Made by a program: the position numbers and the translations under genes
Notes under the pieces: generated by a model
The model's input: only the letters and a program-made list of their open reading frames with translations
What the model was told of the DNA's origin: nothing
Database searches by the model: none
DNA from: Pseudomonadota bacterium
GTDB lineage: Bacteria; Desulfobacterota; Binatia; UBA1149
Reading direction: 5' to 3'
DNA: 64,000 nt
Assembly: GCA_014382245.1 (NCBI GenBank)
Contig: JACNKC010000068.1
Span: forward strand, 7,506-71,505
Shown: positions 8,262 to 16,011 of the stretch, in pieces
Layout of the letters: every line of letters starts with the position of its first letter
Numbering within the stretch: position 1 is the stretch's first letter

Positions 8262-9124
8262 CCGGTTTCCCCCCGGCCACCGTTTGCCGCCCGGCGCGCG
8301 GCCACGGCACGGGCCTTGTCCAGTTCCTCGACCAGCCGCTGCCACGAGGGAATGTCGGCGTCCCACTCGACCATCGAGCTGACCGGCCCCGTGAGCGAAA
8401 GCGTGTAGTCGTACAGGTCCCAGACATCGTCGCTCACGGGCCGGCTGTGGGTGTCGAACAGGTAGCCGTCCATGTCGGTAAAGCCGGCCAGGTGAATCTG
8501 TCCTACCCTCTCCGCTGGCACAGTGCGCAGGTATTCGCGTGGGTCAAAGCCGTGGTTGCATGCACTCACGTACACGTTGTTCACGTCCAGCAGTATTCCA
8601 CAGTCGGCCCCGCGGGCCAGCTCGGCCAGGAACTCGGCCTCGGGTATGTCAGATGCTTTCCACGCCAGGTAGCTCGACGGGTTTTCCACGAGAATGCGGC
8701 GGCCGAGGTAGTCCTGTACCCGCGCGACGCGTTCTATGACGTGGGCAAGTACTTCCTCGGTGTAAGGAAGCGGAAGCAGGTCAAAAAGATTGCGGCCGTC
8801 CACGCGGCTGAAGCAGAGGTGATCGCTGACGATCGCCGGCTCCATCCTGTCCACGAGCCGCTTGAGGCGTTCGAGGTAGGCGCGGTCAAGCGGGTCGGGC
8901 CCGCCCAGCGACATGGCCACCCCGTGCAGGGCCAGGGGGTAATCCCTTCGCACCTGCTCGAGCACCCACAGCGGGCGCCCCTCGGTATCCAGGTAGTTAT
9001 CGGTAAGGGCCTCGAACCACTGAGCACCGGCCGCGCCCGCCAACACCTCGTCATAGTGTTCGGCACGCAGACCCAGGCCGTACCCCATATGGGGGCGTTC
9101 CAGGCCTGCGCGCCTATCGTTCAT
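8258..9124 (-). CDS. bufB: BufB-like MNIO enzyme (DUF692, multinuclear non-haem iron oxidase) for RiPP maturation
   Basis: A 288-residue TIM-barrel protein of the DUF692/UPF0276 family. Metal-ligand motifs in order are FEALTDNYL, LALHGVAMSLGG, IVSDHLCFS, ILVENPSSYL, ILLDVNNVYVS, QIHLAGFTD, FDTHSRPV and MVEWDADIP, so the His, Asp, Asn and Glu ligands of the iron cluster are kept. MNIO enzymes use iron and oxygen to rework cysteines of ribosomal peptides; BufB forms thiooxazole-type groups in copper-binding bufferins. The gene lies 30 bases downstream of a Cys-rich precursor gene and overlaps bufC by 4 nt, the standard bufABC layout. The enzyme is cytoplasmic and would act before the precursor is exported. 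Confidence 0.92.
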   Translation of the reverse strand: MNDRRAGLERPHMGYGLGLRAEHYDEVLAGAAGAQWFEALTDNYLDTEGRPLWVLEQVRRDYPLALHGVAMSLGGPDPLDRAYLERLKRLVDRMEPAIVSDHLCFSRVDGRNLFDLLPLPYTEEVLAHVIERVARVQDYLGRRILVENPSSYLAWKASDIPEAEFLAELARGADCGILLDVNNVYVSACNHGFDPREYLRTVPAERVGQIHLAGFTDMDGYLFDTHSRPVSDDVWDLYDYTLSLTGPVSSMVEWDADIPSWQRLVEELDKARAVAARRAANGGRGETG

Positions 9125-9154
9125 GGTACCGGTCTCGCGGTAGCAGGTACCGAC

Positions 9155-9427
9155 TCAGCCAGCGTCGGCCGTCAATCGGCCACCCTGTATCTTGAGGCAG
9201 GTCTCCTTGTCTATCTTGAGAAAACCCTGCCCCTTGCAGGCATTGTTGCCGGCGCAGGAGTATCCCTTACCACCGCAAGCGCCGGTGCCCTTGCACTTGT
9301 TTACTCCGTAGCACGGCACCTTATCGCCGCCGTCAGCCACCGCTGTGCCGGTACCACCGGCCATCGCCAGCAAGCCCGCCACGGCCGAAGCCACTAGCAG
9401 ACCACTCTTGTTTATTTTCTTTGCCAT
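9155..9427 (-). CDS. bufA: Bufferin-like copper-binding RiPP precursor (BufA)
   Basis: A 90-residue precursor. Residues 1-31 form a Sec signal peptide ending near AVADG; the rest is short, glycine-rich and holds six cysteines at positions 39, 45, 51, 58, 64 and 77. The motifs CYGVNKCKG and CAGNNACKGQGF match the bufferin family linked to DUF692 enzymes, most like the BufA2 type. Cysteines are expected to be modified by the product of the next gene, and the mature peptide exported to the periplasm to bind copper. A strong ribosome-binding site (AGGAGG complement at 9436-9441) supports ATG 9427. The gene is 70 bases downstream of a YceI gene on the same strand, so a shared transcript is possible. 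Metal specificity is inferred from the family. Confidence 0.85.
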   Translation of the reverse strand: MAKKINKSGLLVASAVAGLLAMAGGTGTAVADGGDKVPCYGVNKCKGTGACGGKGYSCAGNNACKGQGFLKIDKETCLKIQGGRLTADAG

Positions 9428-9497
9428 TCCGCAGTCCTCCTCTGTGTTTCGTATCGTTTGTGTTTCGAGTTCTCGTTGTTCCCTGTCGTCGCTGTCT

Positions 9498-10133
9498 CTA
9501 TTCCGAGAGCGCTCCCTCTACGTCCAGTCGTATTTCGACCTCGTCACCGACCAACAGTCCGCCGGTCTCCAGGGTCTCGTTCCAGGTCAGCCCGAAGTCT
9601 TTTCTGTCTATCGTCACGGTCGCCTTGAAACCGGCCAGCCGGTTGCCCCAGGGGTCCTTGCCCTCGCCGAGAAAAGTTACGTCGAGTTGCACGGGCCTGG
9701 TCACGCCGTGAATCGTGAGCTTGCCCTCCAGCGTGGCGCGGTTGCCCTCGACGCCCGTGACACCCGTACTCTTGAAATCAAGCGACGGGTACTTCTCCAC
9801 GTTGAAAAAATCTGAACTGCGCAGGTGCTTGTCTCGTTTCTCGTTACCGGTGTCGATGCTGGCGGCCACAATACTGCCCTTCACCACCGTGGCCAAGGGG
9901 TCGGCCGGGTCGAACTCTATGCTGCCGTTAAATTCGGTGAATTTACCCTGCACGCTGGTAAACAGGTGCCTGACCGAAAAGCCTATGTTGGTGTGTGATT
10001 TCTCGGGTGTCCAGGTGGCGGCCCGGGCCGGCTGCGCGGGGGCGGCAACAAGCAGCGCTACTGCCACTGCGGCAACCCGGACAGAAAAAATCCTCGCGGG
10101 TGCCCATCTATCCATGATTACTACCGTGTTCAT
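9498..10133 (-). CDS. YceI-family periplasmic polyisoprenoid-binding protein
   Basis: A 211-residue secreted lipocalin-like protein. The first ~38 residues form a signal peptide ending in ARAA; an alternative ATG at 10115 would shorten the leader. The YceI signature follows: SHTNIGFSVRHLFTSVQGKF, then SIDTGNEKRDKHLRSSDFFNVEKYP, KLTIHGVTRPVQLDV and DRKDFGLTWNE. Family members bind long isoprenoid chains (quinone side chains, carotenoids, polyprenols) in the periplasm. It lies directly upstream of bufABC on the same strand, and YceI genes are also found with stress and quinone functions. Given the menaquinone operon elsewhere in this window, isoprenoid quinone binding is plausible but unproven. 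Confidence 0.9.
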   Translation of the reverse strand: MNTVVIMDRWAPARIFSVRVAAVAVALLVAAPAQPARAATWTPEKSHTNIGFSVRHLFTSVQGKFTEFNGSIEFDPADPLATVVKGSIVAASIDTGNEKRDKHLRSSDFFNVEKYPSLDFKSTGVTGVEGNRATLEGKLTIHGVTRPVQLDVTFLGEGKDPWGNRLAGFKATVTIDRKDFGLTWNETLETGGLLVGDEVEIRLDVEGALSE

Positions 10134-10180
10134 GTAACGCTATACGCCCGCAGGTTGGTCATAGTTACTCGCCGGGTCCG

Positions 10181-10210
10181 ATTATTTTCGATCTGTTCCC
10201 CGCGTGACAA
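10181..10210 (-). promoter_or_regulatory. Candidate sigma70-type promoter for yceI and perhaps bufABC
   Basis: Read on the minus strand, TTGTCA (10205-10210) and AATAAT (10181-10186) are 18 bases apart, upstream of the yceI start at 10133. This is the most AT-rich part of the 86-base gap between yceI and the SDR gene. It is a motif match only, with no second line of evidence. Confidence 0.3.
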
Positions 10211-10219
10211 TCCGAGCCT

Positions 10220-10987
10220 TCAGCGCGGGGGCATGCGCAGGGCGCCGTCCAACCTTATGGTTTCTCCGTTGAGATAGGCATTTGAGATCATGTGCAAGGC
10301 CAGCGCACCGAACTCGGCAGGGTCGCCCAGGCGGTCTGGAAACGGAATGTTCGCCGCCAGTTCACCTTTCATTTCGTCGGGCATCAGGCCAAGCAACGGC
10401 GTGTCGAAGGTGCCCGGGGCTATGGTGTTGCAACGTATTCCACTGCGCGCGAGATCGCGCGCGATCACCAGCGTCATTGCCACCACGCCGCCCTTAGAAG
10501 CGCTGTAAGCCACCTGCCCTATCTGCCCGTCGTAGGCAGCGACCGACGCCGTGTTGATAATCACACCGCGCTCACCGTTTTCGTCGGGGTCGTTGTCGAG
10601 CATGCGCGTGGCTGCCAGGCGCGCTACGTTGAAAGTGCCCACCAGGTTGATCTCGACGGTAAACTTGAAGTACTCGAGCGGCATCGGGCCCTTTTTGCCA
10701 GTGGTGCGAGTGGCGGAGCCTATGCCCGCGCAGTTGACGCAGGCGTTTACCGTACCAAAAGCTTCGGCCGTGGCATCGACAGCCGCCTGCACCTGCTCCT
10801 CGTTGGCTACGTCGGCCGGCGTGAAGATAGCGTTCTCGCCCAGTCCCTCGGCCACGGCTACGCCGTCGGAGCGGTCGAGATCAAGCAGTGCCACGCGGCC
10901 GCCCGCTTCGAGTATTTTTTCGGCCGTCGCCAGGCCCAGGCCCGAGGCTCCGCCGGTTATAATAGCCACTACATCCCCAGGCTTCAT
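10220..10987 (-). CDS. SDR-family 3-hydroxyacyl-CoA dehydrogenase (HSD17B10-like)
   Basis: A 255-residue short-chain dehydrogenase starting at MKPGDVVAIITGG (ATG 10987). The cofactor motif TGGASGLG is at residues 11-18, the acidic residue of LLDLD predicts NAD(H), NCAGIG gives the NAG-type motif, and the active site is NTASV...YSASK. The pattern GKKGPMPLEYFKFTVEINLVGTFNV and the C-terminal PFPDRLGDPAEFGALALHMI match type-II 3-hydroxyacyl-CoA dehydrogenases (HSD17B10 group), which oxidise 3-hydroxyacyl-CoA in beta-oxidation and accept branched or steroid-like substrates. It begins 20 bases after efp on the same strand and probably shares its transcript. Cytoplasmic. Confidence 0.88.
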   Translation of the reverse strand: MKPGDVVAIITGGASGLGLATAEKILEAGGRVALLDLDRSDGVAVAEGLGENAIFTPADVANEEQVQAAVDATAEAFGTVNACVNCAGIGSATRTTGKKGPMPLEYFKFTVEINLVGTFNVARLAATRMLDNDPDENGERGVIINTASVAAYDGQIGQVAYSASKGGVVAMTLVIARDLARSGIRCNTIAPGTFDTPLLGLMPDEMKGELAANIPFPDRLGDPAEFGALALHMISNAYLNGETIRLDGALRMPPR

Positions 10988-11007
10988 CGCTGCTCTCCCC
11001 TCGCGTG

Positions 11008-11574
11008 CTAACGCACGCGCTCCACGTAGCGCTGTTCCACGGGATCCACGCGGAGCATTTCCCCGGTCTCTATGAACTGCGGTACCTTGATCGTCACGCC
11101 GTTGGTCAGCCGGGCGGGCTTGGATCCACCCGAAGCGGTCGCGCCCTTCATGGGCGGCTCGGTTTCTTCGACCGCCAGTTCCACCATCTTGGGCAAACCC
11201 AGGCCGGTGGGCTCTTCGCCCACGTACTGCACGGTAACTTCCATGTTTTCTTCCAGCCACGGCGCCTCATCTTCCAGCGTGGAAGCCTGCAGGGTGAGCT
11301 GCTCGTAGTTCTCCTGGTCCATGAAGACGTAGCCGTCGCCGTCCCTGTAGAGGTACTCCATCTTGCGACCCGTGACGGCTACTCGAACAACGGTCTCGGT
11401 AGACATGTAGCGGTTTTCTACCTGCACACCGGTCAAGATGTTGCGCATCTTTGCCTGTATGACCGCGTTGCCCTTGCCCGGCGTGCGGTGCTGAAAGGTC
11501 ATCACCCGGTAGGGCTCACCCTTGTGCTCAATGACCATGCCCGGCCTGAGTTCGGCAGCTTGTACTTTAGACAT
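11008..11574 (-). CDS. efp: Elongation factor P
   Basis: A 188-residue translation factor that relieves ribosome stalling at proline runs. It has the three-barrel layout: KOW-like N-terminal domain (residues 1-65), central OB domain and C-terminal OB domain ending in GEMLRVDPVEQRYVER. The modified lysine sits in the loop TPGKG (Lys34), the position that EpmA-type enzymes lysylate. The chosen start, ATG 11574, gives the family's usual MSKVQAAELRPGMVI opening; a GGGAGG-like site lies about 12 bases upstream. The open frame continues much further upstream but that part is the complement of the RND exporter gene. It is followed closely by the SDR gene. Confidence 0.96.
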   Translation of the reverse strand: MSKVQAAELRPGMVIEHKGEPYRVMTFQHRTPGKGNAVIQAKMRNILTGVQVENRYMSTETVVRVAVTGRKMEYLYRDGDGYVFMDQENYEQLTLQASTLEDEAPWLEENMEVTVQYVGEEPTGLGLPKMVELAVEETEPPMKGATASGGSKPARLTNGVTIKVPQFIETGEMLRVDPVEQRYVERVR

Positions 11575-11688
11575 CCAGTTAGCGTCCTCCCGACCGGCCA
11601 AAGTTAGTAGCTGCACACCGGCGGGGCAAGCGTCGAGTTTCTTTATCGTCACGCAGACACTACTGTGCACGCAAGCCGCTCGACTGAC

Positions 11689-13992
11689 ATGGCCTGGTTC
11701 AAATTCGTAACTCGATATCCCTGGCTGGTACTGGCCGTGGCGCTGGTGGTTTCGGCCGGCAGCCTGGCTGCCGTCGCCGACCTGCGGGTCAACAATGACC
11801 CCGAGACCTGGCTGACGGCCAACAGTGCTGCCTTGGCCGCCTACCAGGAATACAAGCAGGACTTCGACAACGACGAGTACCTGGTGGTGGGCTACGCGCA
11901 CCCTGAGGGTGTGCTGTCCGAGTCGGCACTGGACATGGCCGAGCGCCTGACCGAAGCCTTCGAGCAGCTCGACGGAGTGTTGCGCGTCACCAGCCTGGCC
12001 AACGTCGAAGACATACGCTCGGACGGCGACCTGCTCAGCGTGGGCCCCCTGGTCGTGCGCCCCCTGGACGACCAGCAGCAAGAAAAACTGCTCAAACGGC
12101 TGGCCACCGACCCCCTGTTTGCCCGCTCGCTGGCGAGCGCCGACGGGCAAGTGGGGGCAATGACGCTCAAGATAAAGCCCATGCCCGAGGGCGACTACCA
12201 ACCACGGGTGATTCTCACCCGCCGCATGAAAGAGCTCACCGACCAGGAAGACGGCGAATTTCACCTCACCGGCGCCGTCCAGTTTGACCTGGCCATGTAC
12301 GAAGCCATGGAGCGCGACGACCAGGTACTGCTGCCCGTAATGTTGGTCATCTTCTCGGTGCTGCTGGGCTCACTGTTCCGCACCTGGTCGGGTGTGCTGT
12401 TGCCCACGCTCACCGTGGGGGTGTCGGTGCTGTGGACCTTCGCTACGCTGGCGCTCACCGGCTTCACCCTCAACGTGATGACCGCCGGCCTGGCGATCGT
12501 ACTGCTGGGCATAGGCGTGGCCGATTCCGTCCACTATCTCACCGAGTACCAGGAAGAACTACTGGCGGGCAGCAAGCGCGAAGACGCGATCGTGGGCGCC
12601 GGCATGGCGGTGTTTACGCCCTGCCTTTTCACCAGCGTGACAACGGCCCTCGGTTTTCTCGGGCTGCTGGTCATCGAGGTGCAGCCCATAATGGAGTTCG
12701 GGTTGTTCGCCGCCGTGGGCTCGCTCTACGCCTTCGTGGCCACCATCACCATAGTGCCCGCGGCCATACGACTGCTGCCCGAGCCACGGCGACTGGTAGC
12801 GGCCTCGCAGCAGGGTCACTCGCGTTACCTGCGCGCGTTGTTCGGATTGGTATCGCGGCAGCGCGCGCCCCTGCTGGCAGTGAGCGTCTTGTTTCTCGTG
12901 GCCGGGCTGGGCGGACTTCCCCGGGTGGAAACCGAGGCCAACTGGTACGAGTACCTGGCGCCGGAAAACCCCACGCGCATTGCCACCGACTTCGTCGAAG
13001 ACAACATAGGCGGCGTTTACACGCTCGAACTGCTGGTGAGCCCCGGGCCCGAACTGGCCGACACCCCGGAGCCGATGAAGGAGCCTGGCGTCCTGCGCGC
13101 CATGAACGAGGCCTGGCGCGGCCTGCTGGCCGACCCCGGGGTGGAAAGCGCCCTTTCTCCCGTCCAGTTCGTAGAGGTCATGAACCGAACCATGCACGAG
13201 GGCGACCAGGAGTGGCTGCGCCTGCCCGAGCGACGAGACCAGGTTTCCCAGTTGCTGCTCATGTACGAAATGGACGCCCCCGACGGCGACATGTACCAGT
13301 ACATGAACTTCGACTTCACGCGCGCGCGTGTGACCGGACGCGCCAGGATATCGGAAGCGTCCAACGACCAGGCGCTGGTGGCACGCGTGCGAGCGCTGGC
13401 CGACTCCATCGATGGCGCGCGCGTGGAGCCCACCGGCATCGTCATGCTGTTCAGCGACATCGAACACCACATGATACGCGGCATGGTGCTCGGGTTCTCG
13501 GTGGCGCTGATGGCCGTGAGCGTGATGATGGTACTGGTGCTTCGCAGCCTGCGCCTGGGACTGCTGGCCATGATACCCGCCATCCTGCCGTTGAGCTTCG
13601 TGCTGGGCATGACCGGATGGGCCTCCCGACCGCTGGGCCCGATGGCGGTGATGATGGCCAACGTCGCCTTGGGCGTCGCGGTGGACAACGCCATACACTT
13701 GCTCACCCGCTACCGGCGCCTGCGCGCCTCGGGTAAGGAAGTAGCGACGGCCATAGAAGAGAGCGTTACCGTGGTGGGCCGGCCGGTTCTCTACACGGCC
13801 ATCGTACTGTGCATGTCCTTCGTGGTACTGGGGTTCTCGGACATGGTGCCCACGCGGGCCTTCGGGCTGCTGACGGCAATGGTGCTGGCAGGCTCCCTGG
13901 GTGGCGCACTCGTCACACTGCCCGCCACAGTGCTCATGGCCGACGAGCACCTGGGCAGTGGAGGGGCTGAGGCCCGCGGCGGCGAGGCCTGA
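11689..13992 (+). CDS. RND-superfamily exporter (MMPL/HAE3 type)
   Basis: A 767-residue inner-membrane protein starting at MAWFKFVTRYPWL (ATG 11689; a GTG at 11665 adds eight unlikely residues). It has the duplicated RND layout: one membrane helix, a large periplasmic loop, five helices, then the same again. The proton-relay segments are GIGVADSVHYLTEY in the first half and GVAVDNAIHLLTRYR in the second, each with a buried Asp. The periplasmic loop starts with the NNDPETWL motif common in lipid-exporting HAE3/MMPL proteins such as hopanoid transporters. It is transcribed divergently from efp and followed by enoyl-CoA hydratase genes; no adaptor or outer-membrane partner is adjacent. Substrate is unknown, most likely a lipid. 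Confidence 0.88.
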   Translation: MAWFKFVTRYPWLVLAVALVVSAGSLAAVADLRVNNDPETWLTANSAALAAYQEYKQDFDNDEYLVVGYAHPEGVLSESALDMAERLTEAFEQLDGVLRVTSLANVEDIRSDGDLLSVGPLVVRPLDDQQQEKLLKRLATDPLFARSLASADGQVGAMTLKIKPMPEGDYQPRVILTRRMKELTDQEDGEFHLTGAVQFDLAMYEAMERDDQVLLPVMLVIFSVLLGSLFRTWSGVLLPTLTVGVSVLWTFATLALTGFTLNVMTAGLAIVLLGIGVADSVHYLTEYQEELLAGSKREDAIVGAGMAVFTPCLFTSVTTALGFLGLLVIEVQPIMEFGLFAAVGSLYAFVATITIVPAAIRLLPEPRRLVAASQQGHSRYLRALFGLVSRQRAPLLAVSVLFLVAGLGGLPRVETEANWYEYLAPENPTRIATDFVEDNIGGVYTLELLVSPGPELADTPEPMKEPGVLRAMNEAWRGLLADPGVESALSPVQFVEVMNRTMHEGDQEWLRLPERRDQVSQLLLMYEMDAPDGDMYQYMNFDFTRARVTGRARISEASNDQALVARVRALADSIDGARVEPTGIVMLFSDIEHHMIRGMVLGFSVALMAVSVMMVLVLRSLRLGLLAMIPAILPLSFVLGMTGWASRPLGPMAVMMANVALGVAVDNAIHLLTRYRRLRASGKEVATAIEESVTVVGRPVLYTAIVLCMSFVVLGFSDMVPTRAFGLLTAMVLAGSLGGALVTLPATVLMADEHLGSGGAEARGGEA

Positions 13993-14072
13993 ACGCGCCG
14001 ACCGCGTCGCTCAAACCCGACGGCTTCGACTTAATCCGTAGCGCGCCCTAGTATCGACTGGCGGGCGCCACC

Positions 14073-14876
14073 ATGGATTTCGAGACACTGCTCTACCAGA
14101 CCGAGGACCGCGTGACCACGATCACGCTCAACCGACCCGAACGTCGCAACGCCTTCAACAGCTTGATGGCCCGCGAGCTCGCGCAGGCCTGGCAGGCGAT
14201 CAAGGACGATCCCGACACGACCTGCGTCATACTGACCGGCGCCGGCGAAAAAGCCCTGTGCACGGGCGTGGACGTGGAGGCGGTGGTAGCCGAAGGCGGC
14301 TTTGATCGCACGGGCCCTCCGGCCGAGGACACGCCCTTCCTGCACATCACCGCCATACAGAACGCCTGCTGGAAACCGGTCATCACGGCCGTCAACGGCA
14401 TGTGCTGCGGCGGCGGGCTGCACTTCGTGGCCGACAGCGACCTCATCGTCGCCGCCGATAACGCCACCTTCTTCGATACCCACGTCAAGCTCGGTGTCAT
14501 CTCGGGCCTGGAGCCCGTGGGCCTGGCCCGGCGCATACCGCTTGAGGCCGTCATGAGACTGGCGCTGCTCGGAGGCTCAGAGCGCATGGCCGCCGAGCAG
14601 GCACTGGCTGTGGGACTGGTCGGCGAGGTGGTGCCCCAGGCCGAGCTCATGCCCAGGGCACGCGAGCTGGCCACCACGATAGCCCAGCACTCGCCCACCG
14701 CGCTGGCCCGCTCCAAGCAGGCCATCTGGCAGAGCCTGCAGGTGGGCCTGGACGAGGCATTGGAAAACACCTGGCAGACCATACGCCAACACACAGCCCA
14801 CCCCGATCACTCCGAGGGACCGGCGGCCATGGTCGAAAAACGGCAGCCGCGCTGGGCGCCCTACGACGGTAAGTAG
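14073..14876 (+). CDS. Enoyl-CoA hydratase/isomerase family protein
   Basis: A 267-residue crotonase. The N-terminal strand ITLNRPERRNAFN is canonical; the first oxyanion segment is KALCTGVDVEAVV and the second is NGMCCGGGLHFVADSDLIVA. HVKLGVISGLEPVGLARRIP follows where catalytic glutamates of hydratases would fall: the first position is not clearly kept (SGLEP has a Glu close by). It therefore may be a hydratase, isomerase or hydrolase. The C-terminus, ending in EKRQPRWAPYDGK, has the usual trimerisation helices. It begins 80 bases after the RND gene and is followed 27 bases later by a second crotonase, so the two likely act on the same acyl-CoA route in the cytoplasm. Confidence 0.88.
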   Translation: MDFETLLYQTEDRVTTITLNRPERRNAFNSLMARELAQAWQAIKDDPDTTCVILTGAGEKALCTGVDVEAVVAEGGFDRTGPPAEDTPFLHITAIQNACWKPVITAVNGMCCGGGLHFVADSDLIVAADNATFFDTHVKLGVISGLEPVGLARRIPLEAVMRLALLGGSERMAAEQALAVGLVGEVVPQAELMPRARELATTIAQHSPTALARSKQAIWQSLQVGLDEALENTWQTIRQHTAHPDHSEGPAAMVEKRQPRWAPYDGK

Positions 14877-14903
14877 ACCGGGCACGGGGCGATACACAAG
14901 GCG

Positions 14904-15641
14904 ATGTACGAAAAAATTTCCTACGAACTGGCCGAGGGCATAGCCACCATAACGCTTGACCGCGCCGACAAGCTCAACGCATACACGCCCGAAATGGGTG
15001 AAGAAATAGTCGATGCCTTCTCGCGCGCACGCGACGACGACCTTGCGCGGGTGGTAGTACTGACCGGTCGTGGCCGGGCCTTCTGCGCCGGCGTGGACCT
15101 TGACTACATGAAAGAGCACATGGCCGGCCGCAAGGGCGGGCCCGGGCCCGCCCTGGGCCAGGAGTCTTTCGTACGCGAGTTCCCCCTGGAGCTGCTCTCG
15201 TATGCCAAGCCGGTTATCGCGGCCATCAACGGCGACGCCTTCGGTGTCGGGGTCACGATGACTCTTGCTTGCGACGTCCGGCTGGCGGCCGACGGCGCCC
15301 GCCTGGGTCTTAACTTCACCGGCCTGGGCATGCTACCGGGCCTGGGCAGCACGCAGCTGTTGCCACAGCTGGTCGGTACGTCCAAGGCGCTTGAATGGGT
15401 GCTGTCGGGAGCGGTGATAAGCGCTGGCGAGGCCGGCGCGGCGGGACTTGTGCAACGGGTTGTCGCTCCCGACCGCCTGGCCGACGAAGCGCACGCACTT
15501 GCCGGCTCAATGGCGGAGAAACGCCCCGAGGTACTGGCGGCTGCCAAGCGCGCACTTCGACAGGGCCCCGCTTCGACCATGGCCGAGGCAATGGAACGCG
15601 AACGCGCGCTCAGCACCGAACTGTCCTCGCGAAAAAAATGA
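14904..15641 (+). CDS. Enoyl-CoA hydratase/isomerase family protein
   Basis: A 245-residue crotonase with ITLDRADKLNAYTPEM, RAFCAGVDLDYMKEH (first oxyanion segment) and NGDAFGVGVTMTLACDVRLA (second). LNFTGLGMLPGLGSTQLLPQLVG replaces the usual hydratase glutamate region, so the reaction is not certain. The protein is a little shorter at the C-terminus than standard hydratases (about 258-265). It lies immediately after another crotonase gene. Its stop codon overlaps an ATG (ATGA) that opens a short relic frame, so a downstream partner gene appears to have been lost here. Confidence 0.87.
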   Translation: MYEKISYELAEGIATITLDRADKLNAYTPEMGEEIVDAFSRARDDDLARVVVLTGRGRAFCAGVDLDYMKEHMAGRKGGPGPALGQESFVREFPLELLSYAKPVIAAINGDAFGVGVTMTLACDVRLAADGARLGLNFTGLGMLPGLGSTQLLPQLVGTSKALEWVLSGAVISAGEAGAAGLVQRVVAPDRLADEAHALAGSMAEKRPEVLAAAKRALRQGPASTMAEAMERERALSTELSSRKK

Positions 15642-15730
15642 GGCTCACCCGCTCGGCAGACGACGAGGCCTTCATGGGCCCCGCCCGCTGCGACCTGGAC
15701 AGCCTCGGGCAACTGCTTTTCAGCGACTAG
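15638..15730 (+). pseudogene. Possible 5' relic of an acyl-CoA dehydrogenase-like gene
   Basis: A 30-codon frame begins in an ATGA overlap with the preceding crotonase, as genuine coupled genes do here, and reads MRLTRSADDEAFMGPARCD. The 'MrlT.SaeDEAF' opening resembles the first residues of many bacterial acyl-CoA dehydrogenases, but the similarity ends after about 13 residues and a stop follows. The rest of such a gene (about 1.1 kb) is absent. Read together with the thiolase relic 100 bases downstream this suggests decay of an operon that once continued here. The call rests on a very short match. Confidence 0.3.
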
Positions 15731-15834
15731 AGGCCTTTGCGGGGCCGATCCTGTTCTTGACGCACCCTTGCCCAGCGACAACACTGGCCGACAAAGCCGA
15801 CGGCCTCGATTCCAACAGCCTGGAGTAAAAAATA

Positions 15835-15963
15835 ATGGCCAGTAATTTCACCCAACGCGCATTCGTCATTGGAGTTGGCATGACCAGGTTCGCCCGCTGC
15901 GACAGCGACGCCAAGGATCTCGCGCGCGGGGCCTGCGTGGTTGCCATGTACGCCCGCGCGTGA
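15835..15963 (+). pseudogene. Truncated N-terminus of an SCPx-type thiolase
   Basis: A 42-residue frame starts at ATG 15835 after a plausible ribosome-binding site (GGAG at about 15822) and contains AFVIGVGMTRFARCDSDAKD. 'vyViGVGMTkFar' is the standard N-terminus of SCPx/acetyl-CoA acetyltransferase-like thiolases; the intact homologue 2.4 kb downstream opens similarly with KVSVVGVGCCRFGENW. After residue ~34 the similarity is lost and a stop follows; no thiolase sequence is seen between here and the SDR gene at 16012. I read it as a gene remnant left by a deletion of about 1.1 kb. Confidence 0.6.
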
Positions 15964-16011
15964 CCGACTGAACCGTGGGCGTTCCGACAATCCCAATGGA
16001 GGCTTAAAGGT

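Noticed and set aside
12559-13950. Minus-strand frame of ~460 residues opposite the RND exporter
   Set aside because: His/Gln-rich antisense translation of membrane helices; no start site and no domain.
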